From assembly GCA_934525735.1 (NCBI GenBank), contig CAKSZM010000014.1:1-29263 (forward strand): a stretch of 29,263 bases of DNA, written 5' to 3'. Both the position numbers and the translations under genes were made by a program. This document shows positions 13,256 to 21,616 of this stretch, piece by piece (the first letter of the stretch is position 1; each line of letters opens with the position of its first letter). The stretch is from an uncultured Faecalibacterium sp. (GTDB lineage: Bacteria > Bacillota > Clostridia > Oscillospirales > Ruminococcaceae). The notes under the pieces are model-generated. The model did no database searches, was not told where the DNA came from, and saw only the letters and a program-made list of their open reading frames with translations.

Positions 13256-15099
13256 CCAAGGCAGAACTGTACCAGAAGGCCTGTATGCTGCCGCTGCTGC
13301 CCGGGGTGTATATCATCCGGGATAAGACTGATACCATCATCTATATCGGCAAGGCAAAACGCCTGCGCATCCGGGTGAGCCAGTATTTCCGCGAGGGCGT
13401 GCCCCACGACAACAAGGTCAGCCAGATGATCGCCCACGCATATGCCTTTGATGTGATCGTCTGCCAGAGCGAGTTTGAGGCGCTTGTGCTGGAGGCCAGC
13501 CAGATCAAGGCCCACACCCCGAAATACAACATCCTGCTCAAGGACGACAAGGGCTACAGCTATATCAAGATCACAAAAGAACCGTGGCCGCGGCTTTCCT
13601 TTGTGCTGCAGAAGGAGGATGACGGCGCCGAGTACCTCGGCCCGTACACCTCCAGTTTTGCGGCCCGCCAGATGGCAGAGACGGCCATGGATGCCTTTTT
13701 GCTGCCGCGGTGCAATAAGCGCTTCCCGCAGGAGATCGGCAAAGGGCGGCCCTGCCTGAATGCCCACATCGGCAAGTGCATGGCTGTGTGCAGCGGAAAG
13801 ATCAGCTGCGAAAACTACAATCAGGCCGTAAAAAGCGCCGTGCACCTGATCCGCTACGGAAAAAAGGACATTCTGAAGACGCTGAATGAGCGGATGATGG
13901 AGGCTTCCGACCGGCTGGAATTTGAGACGGCAGCACTGATCCGGGATCAGATCGCGGCCATCACCAAGGTGAGTGCCGGGCAGAAGGTGGTTGTGGATCC
14001 GGACGTGGAGATGGACGTGGTGGCGCTGGCGGGCACGCCCAGCAGCGTGTGCGCGGCGGTGCTGCGCTTCCGGGAGGGGCGTCTGACGGATAAGCGGGAG
14101 TTCCTGTTCCACGACACATCGGATATCGCCGCTGTGCGGGAAGAATTTCTGCCCCGGTATTATCTGGACGACGAGCAGATCCCGAAGGTCATTGCGGTGG
14201 ACGAACTGCCGCCGGATGCGGACGCTCTGCAGCAGGCGTTGAACGAAAAGCGTGGCAGCGAAGTGCAGCTGTATGTGCCCCAGCGGGGAGATAAAGCCCA
14301 TCTGGTGGAGATGGCGCACACCAACGCCGTGGAGCGCCTTGCCCGGGAAAGCGGACGCTATGCCCGGGAGGAAAAGCTTCTGGACGAGCTGGCGCAGGTG
14401 CTGGGCCTGCCCAAGCCGCCGCGCGCCATCGAGAGCTACGATATCTCCAACTGGGGCGACGGCTCCAGTGTGTGCGGCATGGTCACCTTCAAGGACGGCA
14501 GGCCCTTCAAGGCAGGCTACCGCAAATTTAAAATGAAAACCGTGGCGGGCACCGATGACTACGCTTCGCTGGCCGAGACGGTTTCCCGCCGGGCGGCAGA
14601 GTATGAAAAGTACGCAGAACTGGCGAAAAACGGCGAACCAAGTAATAACTGGTTCGGCCAGAAACCGGACCTGCTGCTGATGGACGGCGGCCGCGGGCAG
14701 GTAAGCGCCGCCAAAGAAGCACTGGCAGGCACCGCTCTGGCGGATGTACCGCTGTACGGCATGGTGAAGGATGACCACCACCGCACCCGCGCTATTGTGG
14801 ACAGCGACGGGCGGGAGATCGCCATCAACATGAACCGGGGCACTTTTACCTTCATCACGGCCATTCAGGACGAGACCCACCGTTTCGCGAATGCCTACCG
14901 CAAGCAGCAGATGAAGCAGAAAAGTTACTCTTCCACTCTGACCGAGATCCCGGGCATCGGCCCCAAGACGGCCAAAGCGCTGCTGGCGCAGTTCAAGAGC
15001 GTAGGCGCCGTGAAGGAAGCAACGCCCGACCAGCTGGAGAACACTCCCGGCGTCGGCAGGCAGACCGCACAGATCATCTACGATTATTTTCATGCATGA
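13252..15099 (+). CDS. uvrC: Excinuclease ABC subunit UvrC
   Basis: The 615-residue nuclease makes both incisions in UvrABC nucleotide excision repair. The N-terminal GIY-YIG domain shows LPGVYIIRDKTDTIIYIGKA (15-34). A UVR motif (LEFETAALIRDQI) lies near residue 225. The RNase H-like domain begins IESYDISNWGDGSSVCGMV near residue 393. Tandem helix-hairpin-helix motifs (EIPGIGPKTAKAL and NTPGVGRQTAQII) end the protein. Length is normal. The start overlaps the preceding small membrane gene by four bases. Confidence 0.97.
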   Translation: MTKAELYQKACMLPLLPGVYIIRDKTDTIIYIGKAKRLRIRVSQYFREGVPHDNKVSQMIAHAYAFDVIVCQSEFEALVLEASQIKAHTPKYNILLKDDKGYSYIKITKEPWPRLSFVLQKEDDGAEYLGPYTSSFAARQMAETAMDAFLLPRCNKRFPQEIGKGRPCLNAHIGKCMAVCSGKISCENYNQAVKSAVHLIRYGKKDILKTLNERMMEASDRLEFETAALIRDQIAAITKVSAGQKVVVDPDVEMDVVALAGTPSSVCAAVLRFREGRLTDKREFLFHDTSDIAAVREEFLPRYYLDDEQIPKVIAVDELPPDADALQQALNEKRGSEVQLYVPQRGDKAHLVEMAHTNAVERLARESGRYAREEKLLDELAQVLGLPKPPRAIESYDISNWGDGSSVCGMVTFKDGRPFKAGYRKFKMKTVAGTDDYASLAETVSRRAAEYEKYAELAKNGEPSNNWFGQKPDLLLMDGGRGQVSAAKEALAGTALADVPLYGMVKDDHHRTRAIVDSDGREIAINMNRGTFTFITAIQDETHRFANAYRKQQMKQKSYSSTLTEIPGIGPKTAKALLAQFKSVGAVKEATPDQLENTPGVGRQTAQIIYDYFHA

Positions 15100-15100
15100 A

Positions 15101-15132
15101 AAAAGAGGACGGCCGGTTGGCTGTCCTCTTTT
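15101..15132. terminator. Bidirectional terminator between uvrC and the ABC binding-protein gene
   Basis: AAAAGAGGAC (15101-15110) pairs perfectly with GTCCTCTTTT (15123-15132). With A runs on one side and T runs on the other it can end both convergent genes. Confidence 0.85.
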
Positions 15133-15146
15133 GCATATCTGGAAAA

Positions 15147-16007
15147 TCAGTTTTCGGAAGAGATATCCTGACCGAAATACTTCTCGCTCAGTTCTTTCAG
15201 GGTGCCGTCGGCGCGCAGTTCATCGATGGAGGTGTTGATGGCTTCCAGCAGGGAAGCACTGTCGTCGCCCTTGCGCAGGGGAATGGCAACATGAGAAGCA
15301 TCCTCGGTCTGCGCCACGATCTTGAAGTCGGCGTCCGGATGGACGTTCAGGTAATCGTAGAAGGAGACGTCGGCGTTCAGGGTGGCGTCGATGCGTCCGG
15401 CGGTCAGCAGCTGGATGGTCTCCTCCAGCGTGTCGATACCCTGCACGGTAGCGCCGTAGCTCTCGGCCAGCTCCATGTAGGTGGAAGCCAGACTGTTGGC
15501 GGTAGTCTTGCCGTTCAGATCCTCAAAGCTCTGGATGTCTTCGTTGTCCTTGCGGACAGCCAGAGCAGTGTGGATGTAGGCGTAGGGGTTGGTGAAGTCG
15601 TAGGTCTTGGAGCGCTCGTCGGTCACTTCCACGCCGTTGCACACCAGATCGTAGCGGCCGGCGTCCAGACCGGCAAACAGGCTGTCCCAGTCGCTCTCGA
15701 CGTACTCCGGCTCCACGCCCAGCTTTTCTGCGATGGCGCGGGAGACTTCCACATCGTAGCCCACCAGTGTGTCGGACTCGTCGTGGTAGCTCCAGGGCTG
15801 CCATGCGCCCTCAAGGGCAACGATCAGCTTGCCGCTGCTCTGAATGTTGGACAGCTGGTCCCCGGCAGAAGGCGCCACAGAAGCGGCCGTACCGGATGCG
15901 GCAGAAGAGCTGCCGGAGTTGCCGGAATTGGAGGAACAGCCGGCCAGAGTCAGCACACCGGCTGCAGCCATGACGCTCATGAGAGAAATAAAAGTTCTGC
16001 GTTTCAT
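15147..16007 (-). CDS. Polar amino-acid ABC transporter substrate-binding lipoprotein
   Basis: The 286-residue protein has a lipoprotein signal with lipobox TLAGC (Cys24) and a Ser/Gly-rich linker to about residue 50. The family 3 solute-binding fold shows AWQPWSYHDESDTLVGYDVE, then DWDSLFAGLDAGRYDLVCNG and RSKTYDFTNPY. It captures a polar amino acid outside the membrane; cystine or cysteine is plausible from overall likeness but unproven. AAAGGA lies about 9 bases before the ATG. The permease and ATPase genes are upstream on the same strand, separated by two repeats and a terminator, so this gene may have separate transcription. Confidence 0.9.
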   Translation of the reverse strand: MKRRTFISLMSVMAAAGVLTLAGCSSNSGNSGSSSAASGTAASVAPSAGDQLSNIQSSGKLIVALEGAWQPWSYHDESDTLVGYDVEVSRAIAEKLGVEPEYVESDWDSLFAGLDAGRYDLVCNGVEVTDERSKTYDFTNPYAYIHTALAVRKDNEDIQSFEDLNGKTTANSLASTYMELAESYGATVQGIDTLEETIQLLTAGRIDATLNADVSFYDYLNVHPDADFKIVAQTEDASHVAIPLRKGDDSASLLEAINTSIDELRADGTLKELSEKYFGQDISSEN

Positions 16008-16050
16008 AATGATAAGTCCTTTCAGTAGATACTATAAGTTGGCAGGTCAT

Positions 16051-16156
16051 CGGGAAGCTTTCTCCTCGGACACGAATCGGGCCATTCCATCGCCCGCCCT
16101 ACTGCCTGCGGCAGCAGGGTCCCACCCCAGCGGACGGTCCTCGGAGAAACTTCCCG
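16051..16156. repeat. Structured repeat, short copy (family 2)
   Basis: The ends CGGGAAG (16051-16057) and CTTCCCG (16150-16156) extend inward into a 20-bp imperfect inverted repeat (TTTCTCCTCGGAC against GTCCTCGGAGAAA). The inner hairpin pairs CTGCC (16102-16106) with GGCAG (16110-16114), extended by CCCT/AGGG across an A-C mismatch. The central 40 bases match the long copy at 6581-6803, but its arm 1 is absent here. It sits between the ATPase and binding-protein genes. Confidence 0.75.
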
Positions 16157-16190
16157 CCGCCCTGCCGGGAAGTTTTGCAGTATTGCCAAA

Positions 16191-16237
16191 AGCTCCCCCT
16201 TCGGGGGAGCTGGCGAGCGAATACGAGACTGAGAGGG
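16191..16237 (-). terminator. Half copy of repeat family 1 acting as terminator
   Basis: Read on the minus strand, CCCTCTCAGTCTCG starts on the base after the ATPase stop codon. A perfect 9-bp hairpin (AGCTCCCCC/GGGGGAGCT, 16191-16199 with 16203-16211) and TTTTGG follow. It is one end of the element seen whole at 5030-5187 and forms a strong intrinsic terminator between the ATPase and binding-protein genes. Confidence 0.75.
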
Positions 16238-17038
16238 TTACTCCGTATGCGCGATCCTGCGCAGGAATTCGCGGGTGCGCTCTTCCTTCGGGGCGGCGAA
16301 AAATTCGTGCGAGAGTGCCTGCTCCACCACGACACCGTTTTCCATGAACACGGTCTTGGAGGAGACGTTGCGGGCGAAGCCCATTTCGTGGGTGACCACC
16401 AGCATGGTCATGCCTTCTTCGGCCAGTTGGCGCATGACGGTGAGCACCTCGCCGGTCAGCTCCGGGTCGAGGGCGGAGGTCGGCTCGTCAAAGTAGATGA
16501 TCTCCGGGTCGGATGCCAGCGCACGGGCAATGGCTACGCGCTGCTGCTGGCCGCCGGAAAGCTGGCGGGGGTAATAGTCGGCCCGGTCGGCCAGACCCAC
16601 CTTTTCCAGCATCTTCCGGCCGATGGCGTCGGCCTGCTCTTTGGGCATCTTCCGGGCGACGATGAGCCCCTCGGTGACGTTCTGCAGGGCAGTCTTATTC
16701 CGGAAGAGGTTATAGTTCTGGAACACGAAGGCCGTCTTTTTGCGCAGACGGGCGATATCGGCGCGGCTGGCGTGGGCGAGGTCGAAGTTTTCGCCATCAA
16801 AGGTCAGCTGGCCGCTGTCGGCGGTCTCGAGAAAGTTCAGGCACCGAAGCAGGGTGGTCTTGCCGGAGCCGGACGGGCCGAGGATGGCGACCACGTCGCC
16901 TTTTTCCACGGTCAGATCCACGCCCTGCAGCACCTGCAGTTCGCTGAGCAGTTTCTGGGCACTGGGACGATGGAAGGCCCCGGGCTTTGCGTAGGTGCGG
17001 AAGGACTTGCGGACGTTGCGGATCTCAAGCATTGCCAT
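16238..17038 (-). CDS. Polar amino-acid ABC transporter ATP-binding protein
   Basis: The 266-residue protein is a GlnQ/HisP-type ATPase that powers uptake by the neighbouring permease. It has Walker A GPSGSGKTT, the Q-loop region FVFQNYNLF, signature LSGGQQQRVAIARAL, Walker B IIYFDEPTSALDPEL and the H-loop VVTHEMGFA. A segment of about 15 residues (KPGAFHRPSAQK) inserted near the N-terminus is slightly unusual. The ATG at 17036-17038 is used; an in-frame GTG at 17048-17050 is too close to GAAAGGGG. The gene starts about 20 bases after the permease stop. Confidence 0.93.
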   Translation of the reverse strand: MAMLEIRNVRKSFRTYAKPGAFHRPSAQKLLSELQVLQGVDLTVEKGDVVAILGPSGSGKTTLLRCLNFLETADSGQLTFDGENFDLAHASRADIARLRKKTAFVFQNYNLFRNKTALQNVTEGLIVARKMPKEQADAIGRKMLEKVGLADRADYYPRQLSGGQQQRVAIARALASDPEIIYFDEPTSALDPELTGEVLTVMRQLAEEGMTMLVVTHEMGFARNVSSKTVFMENGVVVEQALSHEFFAAPKEERTREFLRRIAHTE

Positions 17039-17059
17039 GGTGGTTTCCACACCCCTTTC

Positions 17060-17743
17060 TTACTGGAAGCCGCGGGCGTTGAGCTGGCGTTCCAGCAGCG
17101 CCTGCAGCTTGGTGATGACGGTACAGAACAGCAGATACACCACGGCTACCTCACAGTAAATGGGCAGAAAGATATAGGTGCGGGCGGCCACACGCTGCCC
17201 GGCCATGAACATCTCGGCTACCGTGATGTTGGATGCCAGCGAGGTATCTTTGATCATGCCGATGAGGGAGTTGGACAGGGCGGGTACGGCAGTGCGCAGG
17301 GCCTGCGGCAGCACGATGCGGCGCATGATCTGCCACCAGCTCATGCCAACGCAGTAGCCGGCTTCCAGCTGACCCTGGGGCACGCTTTCCAACGCACCGC
17401 GCATGGTCTCGGCGCAGTAGGCGCCTTCATTGAAAGCAAAGGCGATGACGGCCGCCGGGAAAGCGTCCAGCATGATGCCCACGCTGGGCAGGCCGTAGAA
17501 GATGATGAACAGCTGCACCAGCAGTGGCGTGCCGCGGATGACCCAGATGTAGAACCGGGCGATCTGCCGCAGCACCGGCACGTTGGCATATTGCACCAGC
17601 GCCACAACCACAGCAATGATCATGGCGAAAAAGAAGGAAATGACCGTCAGCGGGATGGTCATGGTCAGGCCGGACATCAGGATGCGGGGCAGCGCCTCGG
17701 CCAGTACGCTGACGGTGCGGTTGGATAAAAGTGCTTCAAACAT
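17060..17743 (-). CDS. Polar amino-acid ABC transporter permease
   Basis: The 227-residue membrane protein is a HisM/GlnP-type permease. Several hydrophobic segments surround YIWVIRGTPLLVQLFIIFYG and the EAA loop (EAGYCVGMSWWQIMRRIVLPQA), which docks the ATPase. GAGGG lies 7 bases before the ATG. It is the first gene of the minus-strand transport operon. A single permease implies a homodimer. Confidence 0.93.
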   Translation of the reverse strand: MFEALLSNRTVSVLAEALPRILMSGLTMTIPLTVISFFFAMIIAVVVALVQYANVPVLRQIARFYIWVIRGTPLLVQLFIIFYGLPSVGIMLDAFPAAVIAFAFNEGAYCAETMRGALESVPQGQLEAGYCVGMSWWQIMRRIVLPQALRTAVPALSNSLIGMIKDTSLASNITVAEMFMAGQRVAARTYIFLPIYCEVAVVYLLFCTVITKLQALLERQLNARGFQ

Positions 17744-17811
17744 GGATGACCCTCGGAAAAATCGTTCAGAATACTTTCAAATCTATGGATAACGTGGGTT
17801 ACGGAGAATAC

Positions 17812-17842
17812 AGTATAAACCTTGAAGTATGGTTCAAGTCAA
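17812..17842 (-). promoter_or_regulatory. Promoter and overlapping palindromic operator of the amino-acid ABC operon
   Basis: On the minus strand TTGACT (17842-17837) and TATACT (17817-17812) are 19 bases apart. Between them, overlapping the -35, lies the palindrome CTTGAAGTATGGTTCAAG (17821-17838), with perfect 6-base arms. An outer CCTTGA/TCAAGG pairing adds symmetry. The layout suggests repressor control. The long spacer makes a weak basal promoter possible. Confidence 0.5.
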
Positions 17843-17975
17843 GGCTTTTTGCCAAAATTCCTACAAAACCTACCAGAATACTATAACATGAATCCGGACA
17901 GAGTGCAAACGGTTTGGATAAAACGCGAGAACTCCACAAAAAGTGCCAGTAACAGGTACTAACTTTGTGCAATGA

Positions 17976-18013
17976 GTCAACCGGTTGACGGCGCACCGGC
18001 TTTCGTGTACAAT
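17976..18013 (+). promoter_or_regulatory. gpsA promoter with 14-bp palindrome over the -35
   Basis: TTGACG (17985-17990) and TACAAT (18008-18013) have a 17-base spacer. The perfect palindrome GTCAACCGGTTGAC (17976-17989) covers most of the -35 box, which is where a repressor would block polymerase. The gpsA start is about 94 bases downstream, leaving a leader in which I see no further clear structure. Confidence 0.65.
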
Positions 18014-18106
18014 GGACACAGAAACGCGCACCGGGCAGACTGCCCGGCAAAGGCGCAATTTCACCGCCGGCTGCGGCTGTGCGGTGCAGACACGGAGGAT
18101 ACGAAC

Positions 18107-19141
18107 GTGACAAAGAAGAAAATTGGCGTTCTGGGTGCAGGCACCTGGGGCATGGCTCTGGCGCGGATGCTGACCGTCAGCGGAAACGATGTGCAGGTAT
18201 GGTCGGCCATTGAGGCCGAGGTGGACAACCTCTCTGCCACCCGGGTTCACCCCAACCTGCCGGGCATGAAGATCCCGGCCGAGCTGCAGTTTACAAAGAG
18301 CATCGAGGAAGTGTGCACCGGCAAGGATGTGCTGCTGTTTGCGGTGCCGTCGGTGTTTGTGCGTTCTACCACAGCAAAGGCGCGGCCCTTTATCCCGGAC
18401 GGCCAGATCATCGTGGATGTGGCCAAGGGCATGGAGCCGGATACCTTATACACTATGACCGAGGTCATGGCCGACGAGCTGAACAAAGAGGACGGCCCGA
18501 AGAGCGTGAAGCTGGTGGCGCTGTCCGGCCCCACCCACGCTGAGGAAGTGGCGCTGGATCTGCCCACCACCATCGTCTCGGCCAGCCCGGACGAGGAAGC
18601 AGCGAGGTTTGTGCAGGAAGTGTTCAGCAACACCTGTATGCGTGTGTACACCAACACCGACATCAAGGGCGTGGAGCTGAGCGGTGCACTGAAGAATGTC
18701 ATCGCGCTGGGCGTCGGCATTTCCACGGGTCTGGGCTACGGCGACAACGCCCGCGCGGCGCTGATCACCCGCGGTATTGCTGAGATTGCCCGGCTGGGCG
18801 TGGCCATGGGCTGCAATATCCACACCTTTGCAGGCCTGGCAGGCATCGGCGACCTGATCGTGACGGCCACCAGTATGCACAGCCGCAACAACCGCGCCGG
18901 CATCCTGATCGGCAAGGGCGAAAGCCCGGAGCAGGCCGTGAAGGAAGTGGGCATGGTGGTGGAGGGCATCAATGCCCTGCCTGCTGCCATGGAGCTGGCT
19001 GCAAAGTACAAGGTGGAAATGCCTATCGTGCAGACGGTGAACGCCATCGTCAAGGAGGGCATGAGCGCCAGCGACGCACTGTGCACCCTGATGGACCGCG
19101 ACAAGAAGAACGAGATGCCGCAGGGGTATGAGAACGGCTGA
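18107..19141 (+). CDS. gpsA: NAD(P)H-dependent glycerol-3-phosphate dehydrogenase
   Basis: The 344-residue enzyme reduces dihydroxyacetone phosphate to sn-glycerol 3-phosphate for phospholipid synthesis. The nucleotide loop GVLGAGTWGMALA (7-19), VPSVFVR, AKGME and ALSGPTHAEEVA are family hallmarks. The catalytic lysine lies in GALKNVIALGVGI, and LAGIGDLIVTATS follows. Length is normal. The GTG at 18107 is chosen because CGGAGGA ends about 8 bases earlier and the glycine loop then starts at residue 7; the longer in-frame extension overlaps the promoter. Confidence 0.95.
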   Translation: MTKKKIGVLGAGTWGMALARMLTVSGNDVQVWSAIEAEVDNLSATRVHPNLPGMKIPAELQFTKSIEEVCTGKDVLLFAVPSVFVRSTTAKARPFIPDGQIIVDVAKGMEPDTLYTMTEVMADELNKEDGPKSVKLVALSGPTHAEEVALDLPTTIVSASPDEEAARFVQEVFSNTCMRVYTNTDIKGVELSGALKNVIALGVGISTGLGYGDNARAALITRGIAEIARLGVAMGCNIHTFAGLAGIGDLIVTATSMHSRNNRAGILIGKGESPEQAVKEVGMVVEGINALPAAMELAAKYKVEMPIVQTVNAIVKEGMSASDALCTLMDRDKKNEMPQGYENG

Positions 19142-19160
19142 GAAATACAGAAAATAACAG

Positions 19161-19200
19161 AAAAGTGCTGATGTGCCTGTGACGGCGCATCAGCACTTTT
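19161..19200. terminator. Terminator of gpsA
   Basis: AAAAGTGCTGATG (19161-19173) pairs perfectly with CATCAGCACTTTT (19188-19200). The A and T flanks would permit function in both directions. Confidence 0.9.
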
Positions 19201-19334
19201 ATATTATTCAAATTTTTTACTGAAATCAGACACAAAAGGGTAGAAGGTCGGGAAAGTTTCTGCTATACTGGAACCGAACGCGAAACCGGGAGCGGGTTTC
19301 GCCCCTGCCGGAAATGGAATGGAGGAACGCTGCA

Positions 19335-20132
19335 ATGCCGTCAACTTATGCGCACCGCCGGTTCGGTGCCAATGTGCTGGAACACCTGCCCGAAGAACTG
19401 AGAACGCAGCTGGAACAGAACCGTGAACTCTACGATATCGGCCTGCACGGGCCGGATCTGCTGTTCTATTACCACGCGGCAAAATCCAACCCGGTGAGCG
19501 CACTGGGCAACGCCATGCACGAAAAGCCGGGCCGGGTGTTCTTCAATCGTGCCCGAGATGTTGTGAAGCAGGAAGACGACCGCGCGGCGGCGCTGGCCTA
19601 TGCGCTGGGTTTTGTGTGCCACTTTGCACTGGACAGCACCTGCCACCCGTATGTGGAGCAGTTCACCCGGGAAAGCGGTGTGACCCACTGCGAGATCGAG
19701 ACCGAGTTCGACAACATGCTGCTGCGCCGGGACGGATACGACCCGCTGAAGTTCTTCACGGCCAGCCATATCCATCCGTCGGAACGGAATGCAAAGGTCA
19801 TTGCACCGTTCTATGAGGGCATCTCGGAGCAGACGGCGCTGGACTCCATCAAGGGGATGATCTCGGTGCACCGGCTTCTGCAGGCGTCCAACCCCGTCAA
19901 GCGCTGGGTGGTGCTGACCGGCATGAAGGCGGTGGGCAAGTACGATACGCTCCATGGCCTTGTGGCAAACCCGAAGCCGAACCCGAAGTGCACAGAAAGC
20001 GGCAAGAAGCTGGAAGCGCTGTACACGCAGGCTCTGCCGCTGGCCGAAAAGCTGATCCTGGAGTTTGCGGCAAAGCTGGATACGGACGAACCGCTGGATA
20101 AGGCCTACGACCATACATTCGGGGAGTTCTGA
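19335..20132 (+). CDS. Zinc-dependent phospholipase C-like protein
   Basis: The 265-residue protein fits the zinc-dependent phospholipase C family, which uses His and Asp residues for metal binding. Visible candidates are STYAHRRFGANV (3-14), DIGLHGPDLLFYYH near residue 35, FVCHFALDSTCHPY near 95 and HCEIETEFD near 120. No signal peptide is present, unlike secreted clostridial toxins, so it is likely a cytoplasmic hydrolase of unknown substrate. The ATG at 19335 follows GGAGG by about 9 bases. An extended -10 (TGCTATACT, 19261-19269) lies upstream without a clear -35. Confidence 0.8.
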   Translation: MPSTYAHRRFGANVLEHLPEELRTQLEQNRELYDIGLHGPDLLFYYHAAKSNPVSALGNAMHEKPGRVFFNRARDVVKQEDDRAAALAYALGFVCHFALDSTCHPYVEQFTRESGVTHCEIETEFDNMLLRRDGYDPLKFFTASHIHPSERNAKVIAPFYEGISEQTALDSIKGMISVHRLLQASNPVKRWVVLTGMKAVGKYDTLHGLVANPKPNPKCTESGKKLEALYTQALPLAEKLILEFAAKLDTDEPLDKAYDHTFGEF

Positions 20133-20205
20133 GAAAGCGGAGATCCTTTTAAAAATCGGAATTTGAAAAGAGGGGGCACCGCCCGGCGGTGCGAGAGGAA
20201 ACAAG

Positions 20206-21462
20206 ATGAAACATGAAAAATTCAAGGTGACACCGCTGGAACGGGCGTGGATCCTGTACGATGTGGGCAACTCGGCCTTTGTGCTGATGATCGCAACACT
20301 GGTGCCCATCTTCTTCAATGCGCTGGCAGAGGCCGGCGGCCTGAGCTCAGTGGATTATCTGGCTTATTGGGGCTATGCAAGCTCGGTGGTCACGGTGGTC
20401 ACGGCGGTGCTGGGGCCGATCCTCGGCACGCTGGCGGATACCAAGGGTTTCAAAAAGCCAATCTTTATGCTCTGCCTGTTCGTGGGCGTGATCGGCTGTT
20501 CGGCCATGGGCCTTGCCGCGACCTGGCTGCCGTTTCTGGTCATCTTTATCATTGCGAAGATCGGCTTCTCAGGCAGTCTGGTGTTCTATGACTCCATGCT
20601 GGGCGATGTGACCACCCCGGAGCGGATGGACAGCGTTTCTTCGCAGGGATACGCATGGGGCTATATCGGAAGCTGCATCCCCTTTGTGGTGTGTCTGGCG
20701 CTGGTGCTGGGCAGCAGCGCCGTCGGTCTGAGCCAGATGAAGGCACTGACCATCGCTCTGCTCATCACCGCCGTGTGGTGGCTGGCGACCACCCTGCCGC
20801 TGCTGCGCAGCTACCGGCAGATCAACTATGTGGAGGTGGAAAAGCACGCCATCCGGCAGAGTTTTGTGCGCATCGGCCACACCTTGAAGCACCTCTATGA
20901 GGACAAGCAGGTGTTCTGGTTCCTGCTGGCGTTCTTCTGCTACATCGACGGCGTATATACCATTATCGACATGGCTACGGCCTACGGCACGGCGCTGGGT
21001 CTGGACACCACCGGACTGCTGCTGGCATTGCTTGTGACCCAGATCGTGGCGTTCCCGTCGGCGCTGATCTTCGGCCGGCTGAGCGCAAAATACCCGTCCA
21101 GCCAGCTGATCCCGGTGTGCATCGCGGCCTATACAGGCATTGCGGTGTTCGCCTTCTTTATGACGACCCAGTGGCAGTTCTGGGTGCTGGCCGTGGTGGT
21201 CGGCATGTTCCAGGGCGGTGTGCAGGCGCTGAGCCGCAGCCACTTTGCAAAGATCATCCCGGCGGAAAAATCCGGCGAATATTTCGGCCTGTTCGATATC
21301 TGCGGCAAGGGCGCGTCCTTCCTGGGCACGATGATCGTCAGCGTGGGCAGCCAGCTGACCGGCAGCGCAAATGTGGGCATCGGCATGCTGGCACTGCTGT
21401 TTGCCGTGGGCTTTGTGCTGTTCCGGGTGTCCTGCCGGACCGAAAACGCAAAACAGGTGTGA
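20206..21462 (+). CDS. UMF1 (Atg22-like) family MFS transporter
   Basis: The 418-residue membrane protein has about 12 hydrophobic segments and the UMF1 signature near the start: ERAWILYDVGNSAFVLMIAT (about residues 12-31). Further typical pieces are LGTLADTKGFKKP and QALSRSHFAKIIPAEKSGEYF, seen in Atg22-like effluxers. Substrates in bacteria are not established; amino-acid efflux is suggested by the yeast relative. AGAGGA lies about 7 bases before the ATG. A small GC-rich hairpin (20176-20182 with 20186-20192) sits just before the ribosome site and could modulate translation. Confidence 0.88.
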   Translation: MKHEKFKVTPLERAWILYDVGNSAFVLMIATLVPIFFNALAEAGGLSSVDYLAYWGYASSVVTVVTAVLGPILGTLADTKGFKKPIFMLCLFVGVIGCSAMGLAATWLPFLVIFIIAKIGFSGSLVFYDSMLGDVTTPERMDSVSSQGYAWGYIGSCIPFVVCLALVLGSSAVGLSQMKALTIALLITAVWWLATTLPLLRSYRQINYVEVEKHAIRQSFVRIGHTLKHLYEDKQVFWFLLAFFCYIDGVYTIIDMATAYGTALGLDTTGLLLALLVTQIVAFPSALIFGRLSAKYPSSQLIPVCIAAYTGIAVFAFFMTTQWQFWVLAVVVGMFQGGVQALSRSHFAKIIPAEKSGEYFGLFDICGKGASFLGTMIVSVGSQLTGSANVGIGMLALLFAVGFVLFRVSCRTENAKQV

Positions 21463-21485
21463 TCTCAGAAAAAGAATCGTCCGAG

Positions 21486-21526
21486 AGGGCCTTGTACCGT
21501 ACACAAGCACGGTGCAGGCCCTTTTG
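21486..21526 (+). terminator. Terminator of the MFS gene
   Basis: AGGGCC (21486-21491) pairs with GGCCCT (21517-21522), an inner ACCGT/ACGGT stem continues it past a bulge, and TTTT follows. Confidence 0.7.
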
Positions 21527-21549
21527 GGTTATTGTTTACAAACCGATAA

Positions 21550-21578
21550 TTGTGTTTTGCTGCAGTGAATGATACAAT
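21550..21578 (+). promoter_or_regulatory. Promoter of the M16 peptidase gene
   Basis: TTGTGT (21550-21555) and TACAAT (21573-21578) are 17 bases apart, 39 bases before the start codon. An 8-base ATGATACA/AGTATCAA near-symmetry covers the -10. Confidence 0.55.
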
Positions 21579-21616
21579 AGTATCAATGACTTTAAAACCG
21601 AAAAGGAGAAACTGCA

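Noticed and set aside
13099..15093. 664-codon minus-strand open frame opposite uvrC
   Set aside because: It is an antisense shadow of a highly conserved gene, has no ribosome site and its composition is atypical for protein.
17972..18106. Longer start for gpsA
   Set aside because: The extension overlaps the -35 and -10 boxes and would put 45 residues before the nucleotide-binding loop, which normally starts at about residue 7.
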